From the NCBI GenBank assembly GCA_964621755.1, contig CAZUPI010000015.1, positions 1 to 62,784 of the forward strand: DNA of 62,784 nucleotides. The letters run 5' to 3'. Each line of letters starts with the position of its first letter. The first letter of the stretch is position 1. Source of the DNA: UMGS1696 sp964621755 (GTDB lineage: Bacteria; Bacillota; Clostridia; Oscillospirales; CAG-272). Positions 27,008 through 36,103 of the stretch are shown piece by piece. The notes under the pieces were generated by a model. The model did not search any database. It had not been told where the DNA came from and saw nothing but the letters and a program-made list of their open reading frames with translations. The translations under genes and the position numbers were made by a program.

Positions 27008-28774
27008 TTACCGCGCATCAAATGAGAAAACATGTACCGTATCCGCTGAGTCATCCCACACCGAATGTACGGTCAAAGTGAGCGATGTGAGCTTCCGGTT
27101 TGCCGTGATGTTGACGCACTGTCTGAGGTTGCATTCGTCCGCAAAAAGTACAACCTCCTCCCCGGATTCCGTTACGCCGCTGACAGTATAGTTTTTCGCC
27201 AGCGTCTTTGGCATCGTCATAGTAGGAGAATCCGGAACAACGTTCGCACGCATGGAATGCCGACGCTCACAATAGTCTCCCGGCAATGTCGCACGGTCGA
27301 GGTCAGAGTCAAACGCAATATGTACGTTTTCGATATATTGTGGCATGTCGAATGTATAACCGACAGCGTCTCCGAGAGGGAATGTGACTCCCTGTTCTTC
27401 CGTCCCGTAGGTGTGATTATTCCGGTCAATCCCGTTACGCAGCTTCTCCAGACCCGGGGAAAGTTCGGCATCCATGATAAACTGCGGAATATCACGTTTG
27501 TTGTATGGCAGGAAGCATCCGTTTTCCATTAACCTTTGCTTCAAAAGCATCCTTTTATTTTTATAAACACCGCGTGGAGACAGATTGTACTCCCGCGCAA
27601 GATTGGCGGCGGTACCGACCGCCTCCCCGAGAGTTGCACAGGTCGCCATCACTCTGGCACTGCTCATGGCCGCATGGGTCAGCGAGATGTTGCGTCCGGC
27701 GAAGAACAGATTTGTAATATTTTTCGAATACAGGCACCGATACGGAATTCCATATGGTGCGGGGGTGGAGCCCCAAACGTTGGGATTGCCATAATGATAA
27801 AATCCGTCGGGATGATGGTCGTCAAGAGGCCATCCGCCAAACGCCACAATATCGTCGAAATGTCCTCCTGCAAGGACATCCCCCTGCGTCATGATGTAAT
27901 CCCCGACCATACGTCTGGATTCGCGTTTGCCGGGCAGAAAACCGAGAAAATCGAGCTGCCAGTAATCTGCATCCGCAACCTCGCCGCTGTTTTTGATATA
28001 GTCGAACATCCCGTACGCCAGAGATACCAGTTCGTCGCGCAGCTCTTCCGTATCGGCAATGGAGTCACGGTTGCCGCCCAATTCGAGATACCAGAAATTT
28101 TCGTAAACGGAACCCATATTCGGCTTACGCAGCTTGATTTCCTCTGCGGTCAGGCGCTTTGCCCACGCGGGTAGGATAAATTCCGATTTGTGGTCGCTTT
28201 TCCGGCATTGTATCAGACAGCTCATGCCCATCGTATGGCGGTCGGCGGTATTCTGGGAAGTTTTTTCGTCGAATTCTTCGCACGCCTCGCGTCCGACGCG
28301 GTACTCTGCTCCGGTCAGCGGCGCTAAAATACTGTCTCCTGAGCAATCCGCGAAATAGGCAGCCTCAACTTTATGCCATTTTTGTGTGGTAGTCTGCCAT
28401 CCGGTGATACTTTGGATTGCACCATCGTGTGTCACCGCATCACAGCAAGAGCAGTTCAGCAAATAGGTGATATTTTTCTCCGCGCGAATTTTACCGTACA
28501 GAAGGCCGTCCCAGATGCTGTATATTTTGTCGGGATTGCGGTAAAGAGCTTCAAGCTGGATTTCCTCGATAATTCCGGTCTCGCGATTCATAGACCCGTC
28601 AGAACCGCATACCCACATGCGGATTTCCGACGACGCGTTGCCGCCGAACATTGGCCTGTCCTGCATAATGACGACCTTCGACCCGCCGCGTGCCGCCGCT
28701 ATCGCCGCACACATTCCGGCAAGGCCGCCGCCTACGACGCACAGGTCACACTTGTGAAAGATAGTTTCGAGCAT
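27008..28774 (-). CDS. FAD-dependent oxidoreductase (FAD_oxidored family)
   Basis: 588 aa. The N-terminal Rossmann site for FAD is CDLCVVGGGLAGMCAAIAAA with a downstream GGNASSEIRMWV. Conserved blocks YFADCSGDSILAP, GYIM/GDYIMTQGDV-like and FFAGRNISLTHAAM typify the PF12831 group. The C-terminal 130 residues are beta-rich and may bind carbohydrate. Relatives occur in polysaccharide-use loci of anaerobes, but the reaction is generally unproven. No signal peptide. Encoded alone, divergent from the HAD phosphatase gene. Confidence 0.82.
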   Translation of the reverse strand: MLETIFHKCDLCVVGGGLAGMCAAIAAARGGSKVVIMQDRPMFGGNASSEIRMWVCGSDGSMNRETGIIEEIQLEALYRNPDKIYSIWDGLLYGKIRAEKNITYLLNCSCCDAVTHDGAIQSITGWQTTTQKWHKVEAAYFADCSGDSILAPLTGAEYRVGREACEEFDEKTSQNTADRHTMGMSCLIQCRKSDHKSEFILPAWAKRLTAEEIKLRKPNMGSVYENFWYLELGGNRDSIADTEELRDELVSLAYGMFDYIKNSGEVADADYWQLDFLGFLPGKRESRRMVGDYIMTQGDVLAGGHFDDIVAFGGWPLDDHHPDGFYHYGNPNVWGSTPAPYGIPYRCLYSKNITNLFFAGRNISLTHAAMSSARVMATCATLGEAVGTAANLAREYNLSPRGVYKNKRMLLKQRLMENGCFLPYNKRDIPQFIMDAELSPGLEKLRNGIDRNNHTYGTEEQGVTFPLGDAVGYTFDMPQYIENVHIAFDSDLDRATLPGDYCERRHSMRANVVPDSPTMTMPKTLAKNYTVSGVTESGEEVVLFADECNLRQCVNITANRKLTSLTLTVHSVWDDSADTVHVFSFDAR

Positions 28775-28795
28775 GATTTCCCTCCGAGTGAGAAC

Positions 28796-28938
28796 GATGG
28801 AGAACTTTTTAAGGAAAAAGTTCTACTAGCCCCTCCAGCCTTTTGTTGATATTATAACATGTAAAAACTTGGATTACAAGAATTTGGCTGATATTTTACA
28901 GATACATATTTGACATCTGACAGGGAATCGTATATAAT
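28796..28938 (+). promoter_or_regulatory. Palindrome and consensus promoter in the divergent gap
   Basis: AGAACTTTTT/AAAAAGTTCT (about 28799-28824) is a palindrome of the intergenic family. It lies between divergent genes and so is not an obvious terminator. TTGACA (28910-28915), 17-nt spacer, TATAAT (28933-28938) is a perfect consensus promoter for the HAD phosphatase operon. Confidence 0.8.
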
Positions 28939-28973
28939 ATGGTGAAAATTAATTTATAATTTGGAGAAAGGCT

Positions 28974-29642
28974 ATGGTAAAATATAAAGCTGCAATATTT
29001 GACCTCGACGGAACTCTGCTCGATACGCTCGACGATCTGTGGGATGCTGTAAATTATACAATGGAGCTCTATGGATTTCCTAAGCGTACACGTGAAGAGG
29101 TACGCACATTCGTCGGGAACGGTGTGAACAGACTGATTGAGTTATGTGTACCGGGCGGGTGCGAAAACGTCAAATATGCAGAAGCAGTAGAGACATATCG
29201 CAATTATTATGCGGCCAATTCCGAAATCAAGACCAAACCGTACGATGGTGTGCTTTTGTTGATTCACAAATTAATCGAAGATGGTATTATGACGGCAGTC
29301 GTCTCCAACAAGATGCACGAAGCTACCGTGACTCTATGCCGGAAGTACTTTCCGGAAATCACTACCGTGTGCGGAGAACGGGAATCTGAAGGAATCCGCC
29401 GTAAACCTTATCCTGACACTGTTATAAAGGCTGTGCATGACCTCGGTGCGGAGATTTCCGAATGTGTCTATATCGGAGATTCCGAAGTTGACATCAAAAC
29501 TGCCGAAAATGCCGGAATGGACTGTATTTCCGTATTGTGGGGCTTCCGTGACGAAGAATATCTCCGTAAAATGGGGGGGAAAACCTTCGTAAAGAACACA
29601 CAAGAGCTTTATCATCTTATTCATCATGACGCAGAAAAATAA
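28974..29642 (+). CDS. HAD phosphatase, phosphoglycolate phosphatase-like
   Basis: 222 aa. HAD motifs in order: FDLDGTLLDTLDDL (nucleophile Asp and general acid Asp) near 10, VVSNK near 110, KPYPDTVIKAV (Lys) near 143, and YIGDSEVDIKTAENAGM near 164. The helical cap after motif I places it with Gph/PGP-like enzymes. It probably hydrolyses 2-phosphoglycolate or another small phosphoester. GGAGAAAGG precedes the ATG. Its end overlaps the next gene by 17 nt. Confidence 0.88.
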   Translation: MVKYKAAIFDLDGTLLDTLDDLWDAVNYTMELYGFPKRTREEVRTFVGNGVNRLIELCVPGGCENVKYAEAVETYRNYYAANSEIKTKPYDGVLLLIHKLIEDGIMTAVVSNKMHEATVTLCRKYFPEITTVCGERESEGIRRKPYPDTVIKAVHDLGAEISECVYIGDSEVDIKTAENAGMDCISVLWGFRDEEYLRKMGGKTFVKNTQELYHLIHHDAEK

Positions 29643-30504
29643 AATTCTTGAATATAATCAAATCGTTTTAAAAAAGCTCAGCGTTTTTCTGAATTATGAG
29701 CCGGATTTTGTACAGGAAAGCATTATAAGCGAACTTTGTACGGAGTGTTCCCTTTCGCCTGAGGAAGCATTTTCGTATGTTTTAGCGGCAGCGGTTGGGA
29801 TGGACACGGAAAACAATCCGCGTGACCGCGAAATCTTCTCGCTGTATTTTCCGCAGATGCTTCACTGTCTTGATGCTGCGACGTTTGACGAAAATCCGTA
29901 TTTACGTGAAATATGGATTCCGGCATGTGTGCTTGGAGATTGGGAATTCAAATATGAGGTTTACAAGCCGTATGAAGCGTTTGCCTGTGATGACCTATTG
30001 TCGCTGAGGGATGGCAGAATCATTCCGCAAATCGGATTTTTCACGCGCGAATTTCGTTATCCCGCTGTGCTGCAAAAAGGACGGGAATGGATGCTTATCA
30101 CGCCGAACGAAATCCGCACAATGGAAGATTCTATCAAAAGAGCTAGCGGAAAAGTATTAACGTTTGGGCTGGGACTCGGGTATTTTGCGTTCATGGCGGC
30201 AAGAAAGCCGGAAGTTTCGTCGGTCACGGTAGTGGAGATCGACGAGAATGTAATTGCGCTGTTTGATAAGTATATACGTCCGCAAATCTCGTGTGCAGAT
30301 AAGATTCAGGTTATCCTAGATGACGCGTTTTCCTATGCTGAAAAGCGGATGCAGACCGGCGGGTATGATTTTGTATTTGCTGACATTTGGCACGACCCGT
30401 CGGACGGGGTATCCGCGTACCGCAGGCTGAAGCCGTTTGAAAAGCTGCTGCCGGATGCGGAATTCCGGTACTGGATTGAGCCGACGCTGCGGTGTTACAT
30501 GTAA
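29626..30504 (+). CDS. Class I SAM-dependent methyltransferase-like protein
   Basis: 292 aa. The C-terminal half has a Rossmann methyltransferase site: VLTFGLGLGYFAFMAARKP (motif I), VTVVEIDENVIALF (acidic end of strand 2) and YDFVFADIWHDPSDG (motif IV region), similar to spermidine synthase-type folds. The N-terminal half is helical and family-specific. Substrate unknown. It is translationally coupled to the HAD gene by a 17-nt overlap. Confidence 0.75.
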   Translation: MTQKNKILEYNQIVLKKLSVFLNYEPDFVQESIISELCTECSLSPEEAFSYVLAAAVGMDTENNPRDREIFSLYFPQMLHCLDAATFDENPYLREIWIPACVLGDWEFKYEVYKPYEAFACDDLLSLRDGRIIPQIGFFTREFRYPAVLQKGREWMLITPNEIRTMEDSIKRASGKVLTFGLGLGYFAFMAARKPEVSSVTVVEIDENVIALFDKYIRPQISCADKIQVILDDAFSYAEKRMQTGGYDFVFADIWHDPSDGVSAYRRLKPFEKLLPDAEFRYWIEPTLRCYM

Positions 30505-30541
30505 TAAAAAGAGGAGATATGGAGGGGAAAATCAGAAAAAG

Positions 30542-31204
30542 ATGAAAACACAGCTGGCAATCAACAATAAAAGTATAGATATATACTGTTCCGCCTCCGT
30601 GGTCGAGCGCGTTATTTATATAAACGGCGGCAATGATGTGCAAAAAATCATGAATCGTCTCGCGGGAGAACAGGCTGCCTTTATTGTAATAAACAATCTT
30701 GATTGGAATCGAGAGCTCTCGCCATGGGCGGCGCCGCGTGTTTTCCGTGATGGCGCGGATTTTTCCGGAGGAGGAGCTGAATACCTTGACGAGCTTATCC
30801 ACGACATTCTCCCAGCGGCAGAAGCGAAACTTGGAATTGCGCCAATGTCACGGGCTATTGCAGGATATTCCTTGGCCGGTCTGTTTGCAGTATGGGTGTT
30901 GTATCGGACGGATTTGTTCGATTGTGCGGCTTCAATGTCAGGCTCACTCTGGTATGACGGATTTCGGGAATTCATATGTGCCAATAAACCGTGCCGTGTG
31001 CCGGAAAAGATGTACTTTTCACTTGGATGCCGCGAAAAAATGACAAAAAATCCGCGCATGGCGACGATTGAAGACTGTACCAATATAGCTGCGGCGGCGT
31101 TTTGTACATACGGATCAGAGGTCAAGTTTGAAAAAAATCCGGGCGGACATTTTAACGATGTACCCGAAAGAATGGCAAGAGGCATACGTTTTCTTATTTC
31201 TTAG
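30542..31204 (+). CDS. Alpha/beta hydrolase, putative esterase
   Basis: 220 aa from ATG 30542. The nucleophile elbow is IAGYSLAGLFAVW (Ser in GYSLAG), and GGHFNDVPERM supplies the catalytic His near the end. It resembles the esterase PF00756/siderophore hydrolase group in size and motif order. A GGAGGGG sequence lies somewhat far upstream, so the start has moderate certainty. Third gene of the transcript from the 28910 promoter and followed by a hairpin terminator. Stop codon is TAG. Confidence 0.75.
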   Translation: MKTQLAINNKSIDIYCSASVVERVIYINGGNDVQKIMNRLAGEQAAFIVINNLDWNRELSPWAAPRVFRDGADFSGGGAEYLDELIHDILPAAEAKLGIAPMSRAIAGYSLAGLFAVWVLYRTDLFDCAASMSGSLWYDGFREFICANKPCRVPEKMYFSLGCREKMTKNPRMATIEDCTNIAAAAFCTYGSEVKFEKNPGGHFNDVPERMARGIRFLIS

Positions 31205-31224
31205 TGTAAGCGCGACAGAACGAT

Positions 31225-31260
31225 GGGGGACTTTTGAAAAAGTACCCCCCGGTTTATTTT
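31225..31260 (+). terminator. Intrinsic terminator after the esterase gene
   Basis: GGGGGACTTTT/AAAAAGTACCCCCC inverted repeat followed by GGTTTATTTTT. Same design as the hairpins at 17.2, 12.9 and 35.9 kb. Confidence 0.75.
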
Positions 31261-31297
31261 TCATTGGCATTTGCCGTGGTTTCATGCACGAATCTTC

Positions 31298-31326
31298 TTG
31301 ATTATTGGCAGAATGGGTAGTATAAT
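31298..31326 (+). promoter_or_regulatory. Promoter of azlCD
   Basis: TTGATT (31298-31303), 17-nt spacer, TATAAT (31321-31326), 37 nt before the azlC start. Confidence 0.75.
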
Positions 31327-31362
31327 AGGGAGGTATAACTTGCATGAGGTTGACTAAATAAA

Positions 31363-32118
31363 ATGGATGCAAAACATGATAAAAAGCTATCGCCATCGCG
31401 GATAATATCGTTGCGTGAAGGGTTACGGGATGGATTTCCCGTAGGACTCGGATATTTTGCGGTGTCGTTTTCTCTTGGAATTGCCGCACGAAACGCCGGG
31501 CTAACCGCTTTTCAGGGTTTTCTCACAAGCTTGCTCATCAACGCGTCTGCCGGCGAATATATAGGATTTACTTTAATTGCACTGAATGGAACCTACTGGG
31601 AGCTCGCGCTGATGACGATGATTGCAAACGCGCGTTATTTATTGATGAGTTGTGCGCTGAGTCAAAAATTCTCCTCAAAAACCTCGCTGATTCACCGGTT
31701 AATCGTCGGATTTTATATTACAGACGAGCTGTTCGGCATTGCAGTGGCAAGACCGGGGTATCTCGATCCATATTATTCCTACGGTGCAATTCTCTTCGCC
31801 GCCCCCTGTTGGGCAGTCGGCACCGCACTCGGTGTTATTGTGGGAAACATGCTTCCCCTTCGTGTTGTCAGCGCTCTCAGTGTTGCACTTTATGGGATGT
31901 TTATTGCGATTATTATTCCGCCGTCACGGAAAAATCGTGTTGTCGCCGCTCTTGTGCTGATTAGTTTTACGCTGAGTTATTTGTCAAGATATATTCCGCT
32001 TCTTTCCAATTTGTCCAGTGGGACCGTAACAATTATTCTGACGGTTGTAATATCGGCAGGAGCGGCTCTTTTATTCCCGGTAAAAAACAGGAATGAGGAG
32101 ACGGATGATGAGACATAA
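31363..32118 (+). CDS. azlC: AzlC-type branched-chain amino acid exporter subunit
   Basis: 251 aa inner-membrane protein with about six or seven helices. The AzlC hallmark region is present at the N-terminus (GLRDGFPVGLGYFAVSFSLG) followed by INASAGEY and ANARYLLMS. With AzlD it exports branched-chain amino acids and their analogues. The gene end overlaps azlD, which supports a two-subunit permease. Confidence 0.9.
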   Translation: MDAKHDKKLSPSRIISLREGLRDGFPVGLGYFAVSFSLGIAARNAGLTAFQGFLTSLLINASAGEYIGFTLIALNGTYWELALMTMIANARYLLMSCALSQKFSSKTSLIHRLIVGFYITDELFGIAVARPGYLDPYYSYGAILFAAPCWAVGTALGVIVGNMLPLRVVSALSVALYGMFIAIIIPPSRKNRVVAALVLISFTLSYLSRYIPLLSNLSSGTVTIILTVVISAGAALLFPVKNRNEETDDET

Positions 32119-32413
32119 TGTTTACCTTTATTTATTAATTATGACTGTTATTACATACGCAATACGAGTGCTTCCTCTTACGCTCATTCGAAAGCAGATT
32201 AAAAGCCGGTTTTTACAGTCATTTCTCTATTATGTGCCGTATGTAACGCTTGCAGTCATGACCTTTCCTGCCATCATGCAAGCGACACAGTTTCCGCTCG
32301 CGGGTATAGCAGCCCTAGTTATCGGAATCATACTGGCATGGTTTGGGGCGACTCTCTTTCAGGTTGCAGCAGCCTGCTGCGGTATTGTGTTTTTGATTGA
32401 ACTGATTTTATAG
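32108..32413 (+). CDS. azlD: AzlD-type exporter subunit
   Basis: 101 aa small membrane protein with three or four helices (YLLIMTVITYAIRVLPLTLI, YVTLAVMTFPAIM). It is the usual partner of AzlC. Three in-frame ATGs exist at 32093, 32105 and 32108; GAGGAG at 32095-32100 lies 7 nt before 32108, which was chosen. It overlaps azlC by 11 nt. Stop codon TAG. Confidence 0.88.
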   Translation: MRHNVYLYLLIMTVITYAIRVLPLTLIRKQIKSRFLQSFLYYVPYVTLAVMTFPAIMQATQFPLAGIAALVIGIILAWFGATLFQVAAACCGIVFLIELIL

Positions 32414-32466
32414 GTGAAATTTACAAAAAAATGAGCAGCATTCCGTGAAAAATGCTAAATTCCATC

Positions 32467-32495
32467 TTGATTTAAACAAAATAATATGATAAAAT
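32467..32495 (+). promoter_or_regulatory. Promoter of the CotH-like gene
   Basis: TTGATT (32467-32472), 17-nt spacer, TAAAAT (32490-32495), about 60 nt before the start codon. Very A/T-rich surroundings. Confidence 0.65.
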
Positions 32496-32556
32496 ATCAC
32501 ATATAATATTTTTCTAATCTGAAATTATGTGTCAAAATGCAGCGAAAGGATTTATA

Positions 32557-34842
32557 ATGATTAAAAAACATATTCCAGCTGTCGTTTTTTTTCGGTTTTT
32601 GACCGCTGTAATGCTCTGCACGCTTGCCTTTCTTGCCATGGCGGGAACTATAAGTGCAGCAGACACAATTGCTGTCACGAACAAGACCTCACAGCCTCCC
32701 ATCACAGTGATTACCGATTACGATGAGGATTACGGCTGGCGGCTAGGCTGTGACCTTGAGCTCTTTAAAGTTCAAACTCAATTCTATCTTTTTCTGCCGT
32801 CATCAGCCGATTTGAGCGCGGTAAAAATCCGTTACGATGGCGAATTGCAGCTATACGACGATGATACCGGCATGCTGTATGCACCAGGCAGCACCCTCAC
32901 CCGTAACATGTCGGAGGGAACCTGTTATATCTATGAATATGACTGGGAGACAGACGCATATTACAGTTATTCCTTCATCGTTATGAAGGCAGAAACCTGT
33001 GCGTCCGTATACATTGACCTTGTGAACGGCGACCAGTCGCTCCTGCGCATCAACTCCTCACACAATGCGGTTGAAACTGGAAAAATACTCGTCACAGAAA
33101 ACGACGGAAGTGTGATCTACAACGGTGATTTGACACGAATGAAGGGGCATGGTCTGACCTCATACGAAGGGTCGGGCAGACTGAACACGAAAAACTCCTA
33201 CAACATCAACATCGGTACGAAGGCAGAGCTGATTGAGGGTGCGGGAAAGAGTAAAAAATGGACTATGCTCCGCATCCGTACCTATGGCGATTATGACCCA
33301 ACCGGTATGAGCTATGTTACAGCTTTTTACACTTATAATGCCATTGTAAAGGACCAGTATTTCAATATCTGTGCGCGCTATGTGGACGTCTATATCAATG
33401 GTGAGTACCGCGGAGTGTATATTCTGACTGAACGTATGGATATCAACGGTTCCATGGAGGTAACCGACCTTGAAGAAAATACCTTATATGAAAATGAAAG
33501 AATCCAGACAGTAACCTCTTCCAAAAAAGAAGACCCGGCAATCGCCGCTGGAATTGTAAGTTATAGTTACGCGGAGACGGCATACCTCGCGGACGAGAAT
33601 GTTGACATCACCGGCGGATATATCCTTGAAGTGATGTGTGACACGTACGGCCAGTGTGGGTTCAAGACCAAACATGGCATGTACATTAACATCAAAAGCC
33701 CGGCATATCCGACGCAGGAGCAGGTACAGTATATCGCTGAATATGTACAGCAATTTGAAAATGCACTCTTCTCAGATACGGGATATAACAGTCTTGGAAA
33801 GCATTACAGCGAGTACATCGATCAGAAGAGCTTTGCTGCACAAACGCTCGTTTATGCGTTCTACCTCAACTGGGAAATTTACCGCACCAGTACCTATATT
33901 CACAAGGATGTCGACGGCACGGAGCACAGTGTGCTGACCTTTGGTCCCATATGGGACTTTGAAAGCGGCTCGAGTGTGCTGAGTGACCAGACCCTGTTTG
34001 GCACCACCTTCTCTTACGAAGTGCAGCAGCAGTACACATGGTTTGAGCAAGCATGGAAGAAGGGTGACTATCTGTATATGGTATCACAAATGAATGAGGA
34101 TATGAAGCGGATAATCGGCCAGCTTCTCGGATACGAAGAAGGCAATGAAATTTTCACCTATGAGCAGATGGCAAATGACATTGCTTCGTCTCAGGAGATG
34201 AACTGGATTCGCTGGGGTCAATCGGATACATATGAAACACGCGTCACAAGTATGTTTTACGGTCTGAGAACGCGATACTCCCGGTGGTTTGACACAATCT
34301 GGAACGAAAAAAAGTATTTGCTTGGACTTACCGCAGATGCGATAACAAACGACGACAGTTCGATAACTCTTACCGCCACTGCCTACGGAAAATCTGAAGC
34401 AGTTTATACGTGGTACAAGGTTGACGATGGCTATACAACCGGTACGGAAATTGGTACGGGCGAGAGTATTACAGTAGACGAAGATGGGCTTTACTACTGC
34501 ACAGTAACGGGTCCGAACAATGCGTATTATGAAAGAGCAGTCGGCAAGGTATTTCGGAAAGAGACTATCACGATAATAAGCAATATCATCGATACCTCTT
34601 CCCTGCCGGTCCAAATCATTGATGCTGTTATTGGGTCCGCGCAATCTGATGGCGAGTCTGTCAAAAAATCCGCTAAAAAAGACAGCGTCACAACTGACAT
34701 CACACCTGCAGAAACCATCACAAACATCAATACATCAAACTACTCGTATACGGATTGGGTGCTTATGACAGTAGTAATTGTAGCACTGGCGACGACAGTG
34801 GCTGTCGTAAGTGGCAAAGGAAAAAAAAGAAGTAAGGGGTGA
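32557..34842 (+). CDS. CotH-family surface protein
   Basis: 761 aa. Signal peptide about 1-35 (MLCTLAFLAMAGTISAAD). An N-terminal beta region is followed by the CotH core: MKGHGLTSYEG, RLNTKNSYNINIG, KKWTMLR, VDVYINGEYRGVYILTERMD and FGPIWDFESGS. After about 590 comes an Ig-like segment (LTATAYGKSEAVYTWYKVDD), then a C-terminal membrane helix and basic tail (GKGKKRSKG), so the protein is anchored with its domains outside. CotH proteins are atypical kinases or surface-assembly proteins; the target is unknown here. GTGA overlap or 5-nt spacing links it to the next surface gene. Confidence 0.85.
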   Translation: MIKKHIPAVVFFRFLTAVMLCTLAFLAMAGTISAADTIAVTNKTSQPPITVITDYDEDYGWRLGCDLELFKVQTQFYLFLPSSADLSAVKIRYDGELQLYDDDTGMLYAPGSTLTRNMSEGTCYIYEYDWETDAYYSYSFIVMKAETCASVYIDLVNGDQSLLRINSSHNAVETGKILVTENDGSVIYNGDLTRMKGHGLTSYEGSGRLNTKNSYNINIGTKAELIEGAGKSKKWTMLRIRTYGDYDPTGMSYVTAFYTYNAIVKDQYFNICARYVDVYINGEYRGVYILTERMDINGSMEVTDLEENTLYENERIQTVTSSKKEDPAIAAGIVSYSYAETAYLADENVDITGGYILEVMCDTYGQCGFKTKHGMYINIKSPAYPTQEQVQYIAEYVQQFENALFSDTGYNSLGKHYSEYIDQKSFAAQTLVYAFYLNWEIYRTSTYIHKDVDGTEHSVLTFGPIWDFESGSSVLSDQTLFGTTFSYEVQQQYTWFEQAWKKGDYLYMVSQMNEDMKRIIGQLLGYEEGNEIFTYEQMANDIASSQEMNWIRWGQSDTYETRVTSMFYGLRTRYSRWFDTIWNEKKYLLGLTADAITNDDSSITLTATAYGKSEAVYTWYKVDDGYTTGTEIGTGESITVDEDGLYYCTVTGPNNAYYERAVGKVFRKETITIISNIIDTSSLPVQIIDAVIGSAQSDGESVKKSAKKDSVTTDITPAETITNINTSNYSYTDWVLMTVVIVALATTVAVVSGKGKKRSKG

Positions 34843-34847
34843 GGGCT

Positions 34848-35795
34848 ATGTGTAAAAAAACTATATCTCTCATTTGGACCGTTCTCCTTGTAATGCTTCT
34901 CTCCTTATCGGTTTTCGCAGATTATCCCTCTTCAAAAAAATCGGTGCCGGAGGGTTCTGCGATACTGACAGGAGATCTGATTGGAGAAGTACTCGGGTGG
35001 GACGGCACTACAGAAACCGGAAACGCTGCAGCATTCGATGGAAACCGCAATACATATTACGACCCGACGTCCGCAGGCAACGAAAAGGCGTACTGCGGTA
35101 TCATGCTTGAGGAGCGGTATATTCTGACCAAAGTGTGCATTCTTCCGCGTGAAGGCTGGACCGCACGATTCGCCGGTGGGCGTATCCAAGGATCCAATGA
35201 CGGTGAAAATTGGTATACACTGTTTGAAAGCGACCATGAGGCATCCTCATGGGACTGGCAGGTCATCACGGAATTCGAATGCAACATCGGATACAAATAC
35301 TATCGGTATATGAATTATCAAAATCACGGCGACGTTGCGGAGGTTGAGCTATATGGCTATGCTGGAAACTTAGGTGACGACCCGTATGACATTTCAACCT
35401 TAACAAGTATCAGTGAAATTACGGTATTTTTCGATTCCCGCGGCGGTGGACGCTTTGAACCGGTGACCATTCCCCTCGGCGGCACATACCCTGATGCCGG
35501 TTATCTCCCGGAACTTGAAGGATACGTTTTCGGCGGGTGGTACAGTTATCCCGAAGGCGGTACAGAAATCACGCCCGGCATGACAGTCACACGCCTTCGT
35601 GACCACACGCTCTATGCACATTGGCTTACCCCAGAGGAAGCAGAAGCAAGGCTGGCAGAGGAGACCACTGCAGACGCTGCAAGCGAAAGTACGGAGGAAG
35701 CCTCTTCCGCCATACCCATTGTCTGTATCATCGTTTCCGCCACGGCAATTGTATTGTCAACTGTAGTTGTAACTATAAAATCCAGAACGGTATAA
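34848..35795 (+). CDS. Membrane-anchored protein with discoidin-like and InlB-type repeat domains
   Basis: 315 aa from ATG 34848 (AAGGGGTG upstream; a GTG at 34839 is possible). Signal peptide 1-24. Residues about 45-170 look like an F5/8 type C (discoidin) sugar-binding domain (AAFDGNRNTYYDP, IQGSNDGENWYTLFES, YRYMNY, AEVELYGY). Residues about 190-260 match the InlB B-repeat pattern (VFFDSRGGGRFEP, YVFGGWYSYPEGGTEI, LYAHW). A C-terminal helix anchors it. Likely a carbohydrate- or wall-binding partner of the CotH protein encoded just upstream. Confidence 0.8.
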   Translation: MCKKTISLIWTVLLVMLLSLSVFADYPSSKKSVPEGSAILTGDLIGEVLGWDGTTETGNAAAFDGNRNTYYDPTSAGNEKAYCGIMLEERYILTKVCILPREGWTARFAGGRIQGSNDGENWYTLFESDHEASSWDWQVITEFECNIGYKYYRYMNYQNHGDVAEVELYGYAGNLGDDPYDISTLTSISEITVFFDSRGGGRFEPVTIPLGGTYPDAGYLPELEGYVFGGWYSYPEGGTEITPGMTVTRLRDHTLYAHWLTPEEAEARLAEETTADAASESTEEASSAIPIVCIIVSATAIVLSTVVVTIKSRTV

Positions 35796-35803
35796 GTGCT
35801 TAG

Positions 35804-35941
35804 ATTAACGTTTGGTACCGGTCGTTAAAAGAGACGACAGATGATGTCATTTACTTAAACGGATGCGGCGGTATAACATATGAAATCTGGCGGCCAAGAA
35901 CCGAAAATAACATGCAAATAAGGGGAGACACTTTTTCATAA
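35804..35941 (+). pseudogene. Possible start-less coding remnant
   Basis: A 45-codon open frame follows a TAG and ends at TAA 35939-35941. Its translation (VIYLNGCGGITYEIWRPRTE inside) looks protein-like but there is no start codon or ribosome binding site. The rest of the 35796-36103 gap holds a terminator and the pst control region. Confidence 0.2.
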
Positions 35942-35959
35942 AAGTGTCTCCCCTTATTT
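35917..35959 (+). terminator. Intrinsic terminator
   Basis: Inverted repeat with about 19-nt arms, AAATAAGGGGAGACACTTTT and its complement, loop CATA-like, ending in a T-rich tail. It separates the surface-protein operon from the phosphate operon. Confidence 0.85.
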
Positions 35960-36002
35960 ACTCCGACTCAAATAAACAAAAATATCTATCGCCTCATGCC
36001 AT

Positions 36003-36019
36003 TTTACATGGATTTTACA
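36003..36019 (+). promoter_or_regulatory. PhoP-box-like direct repeat
   Basis: TTTACA (36003-36008), 5 nt, TTTACA (36014-36019), an 11-nt period that fits the Gram-positive PhoP pattern TTHACA-N5-TTHACA. It lies 85 nt upstream of pstS and the operon encodes its own PhoP/PhoR pair. A possible weak -10 (TATCAT) follows near 36052. Confidence 0.6.
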
Positions 36020-36103
36020 ATACCGTGAAAGAAAACATTACCCTCATGCGGTATCATGTAAGCGGAAATAAAAATATGTAACATACAAAGGAGATAGATA
36101 AAA

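Noticed and set aside
26828..27025. 65-codon plus-strand frame after the terminator
   Set aside because: No ribosome binding site, starts just after a terminator and ends in the FAD oxidoreductase gene; composition not protein-like.
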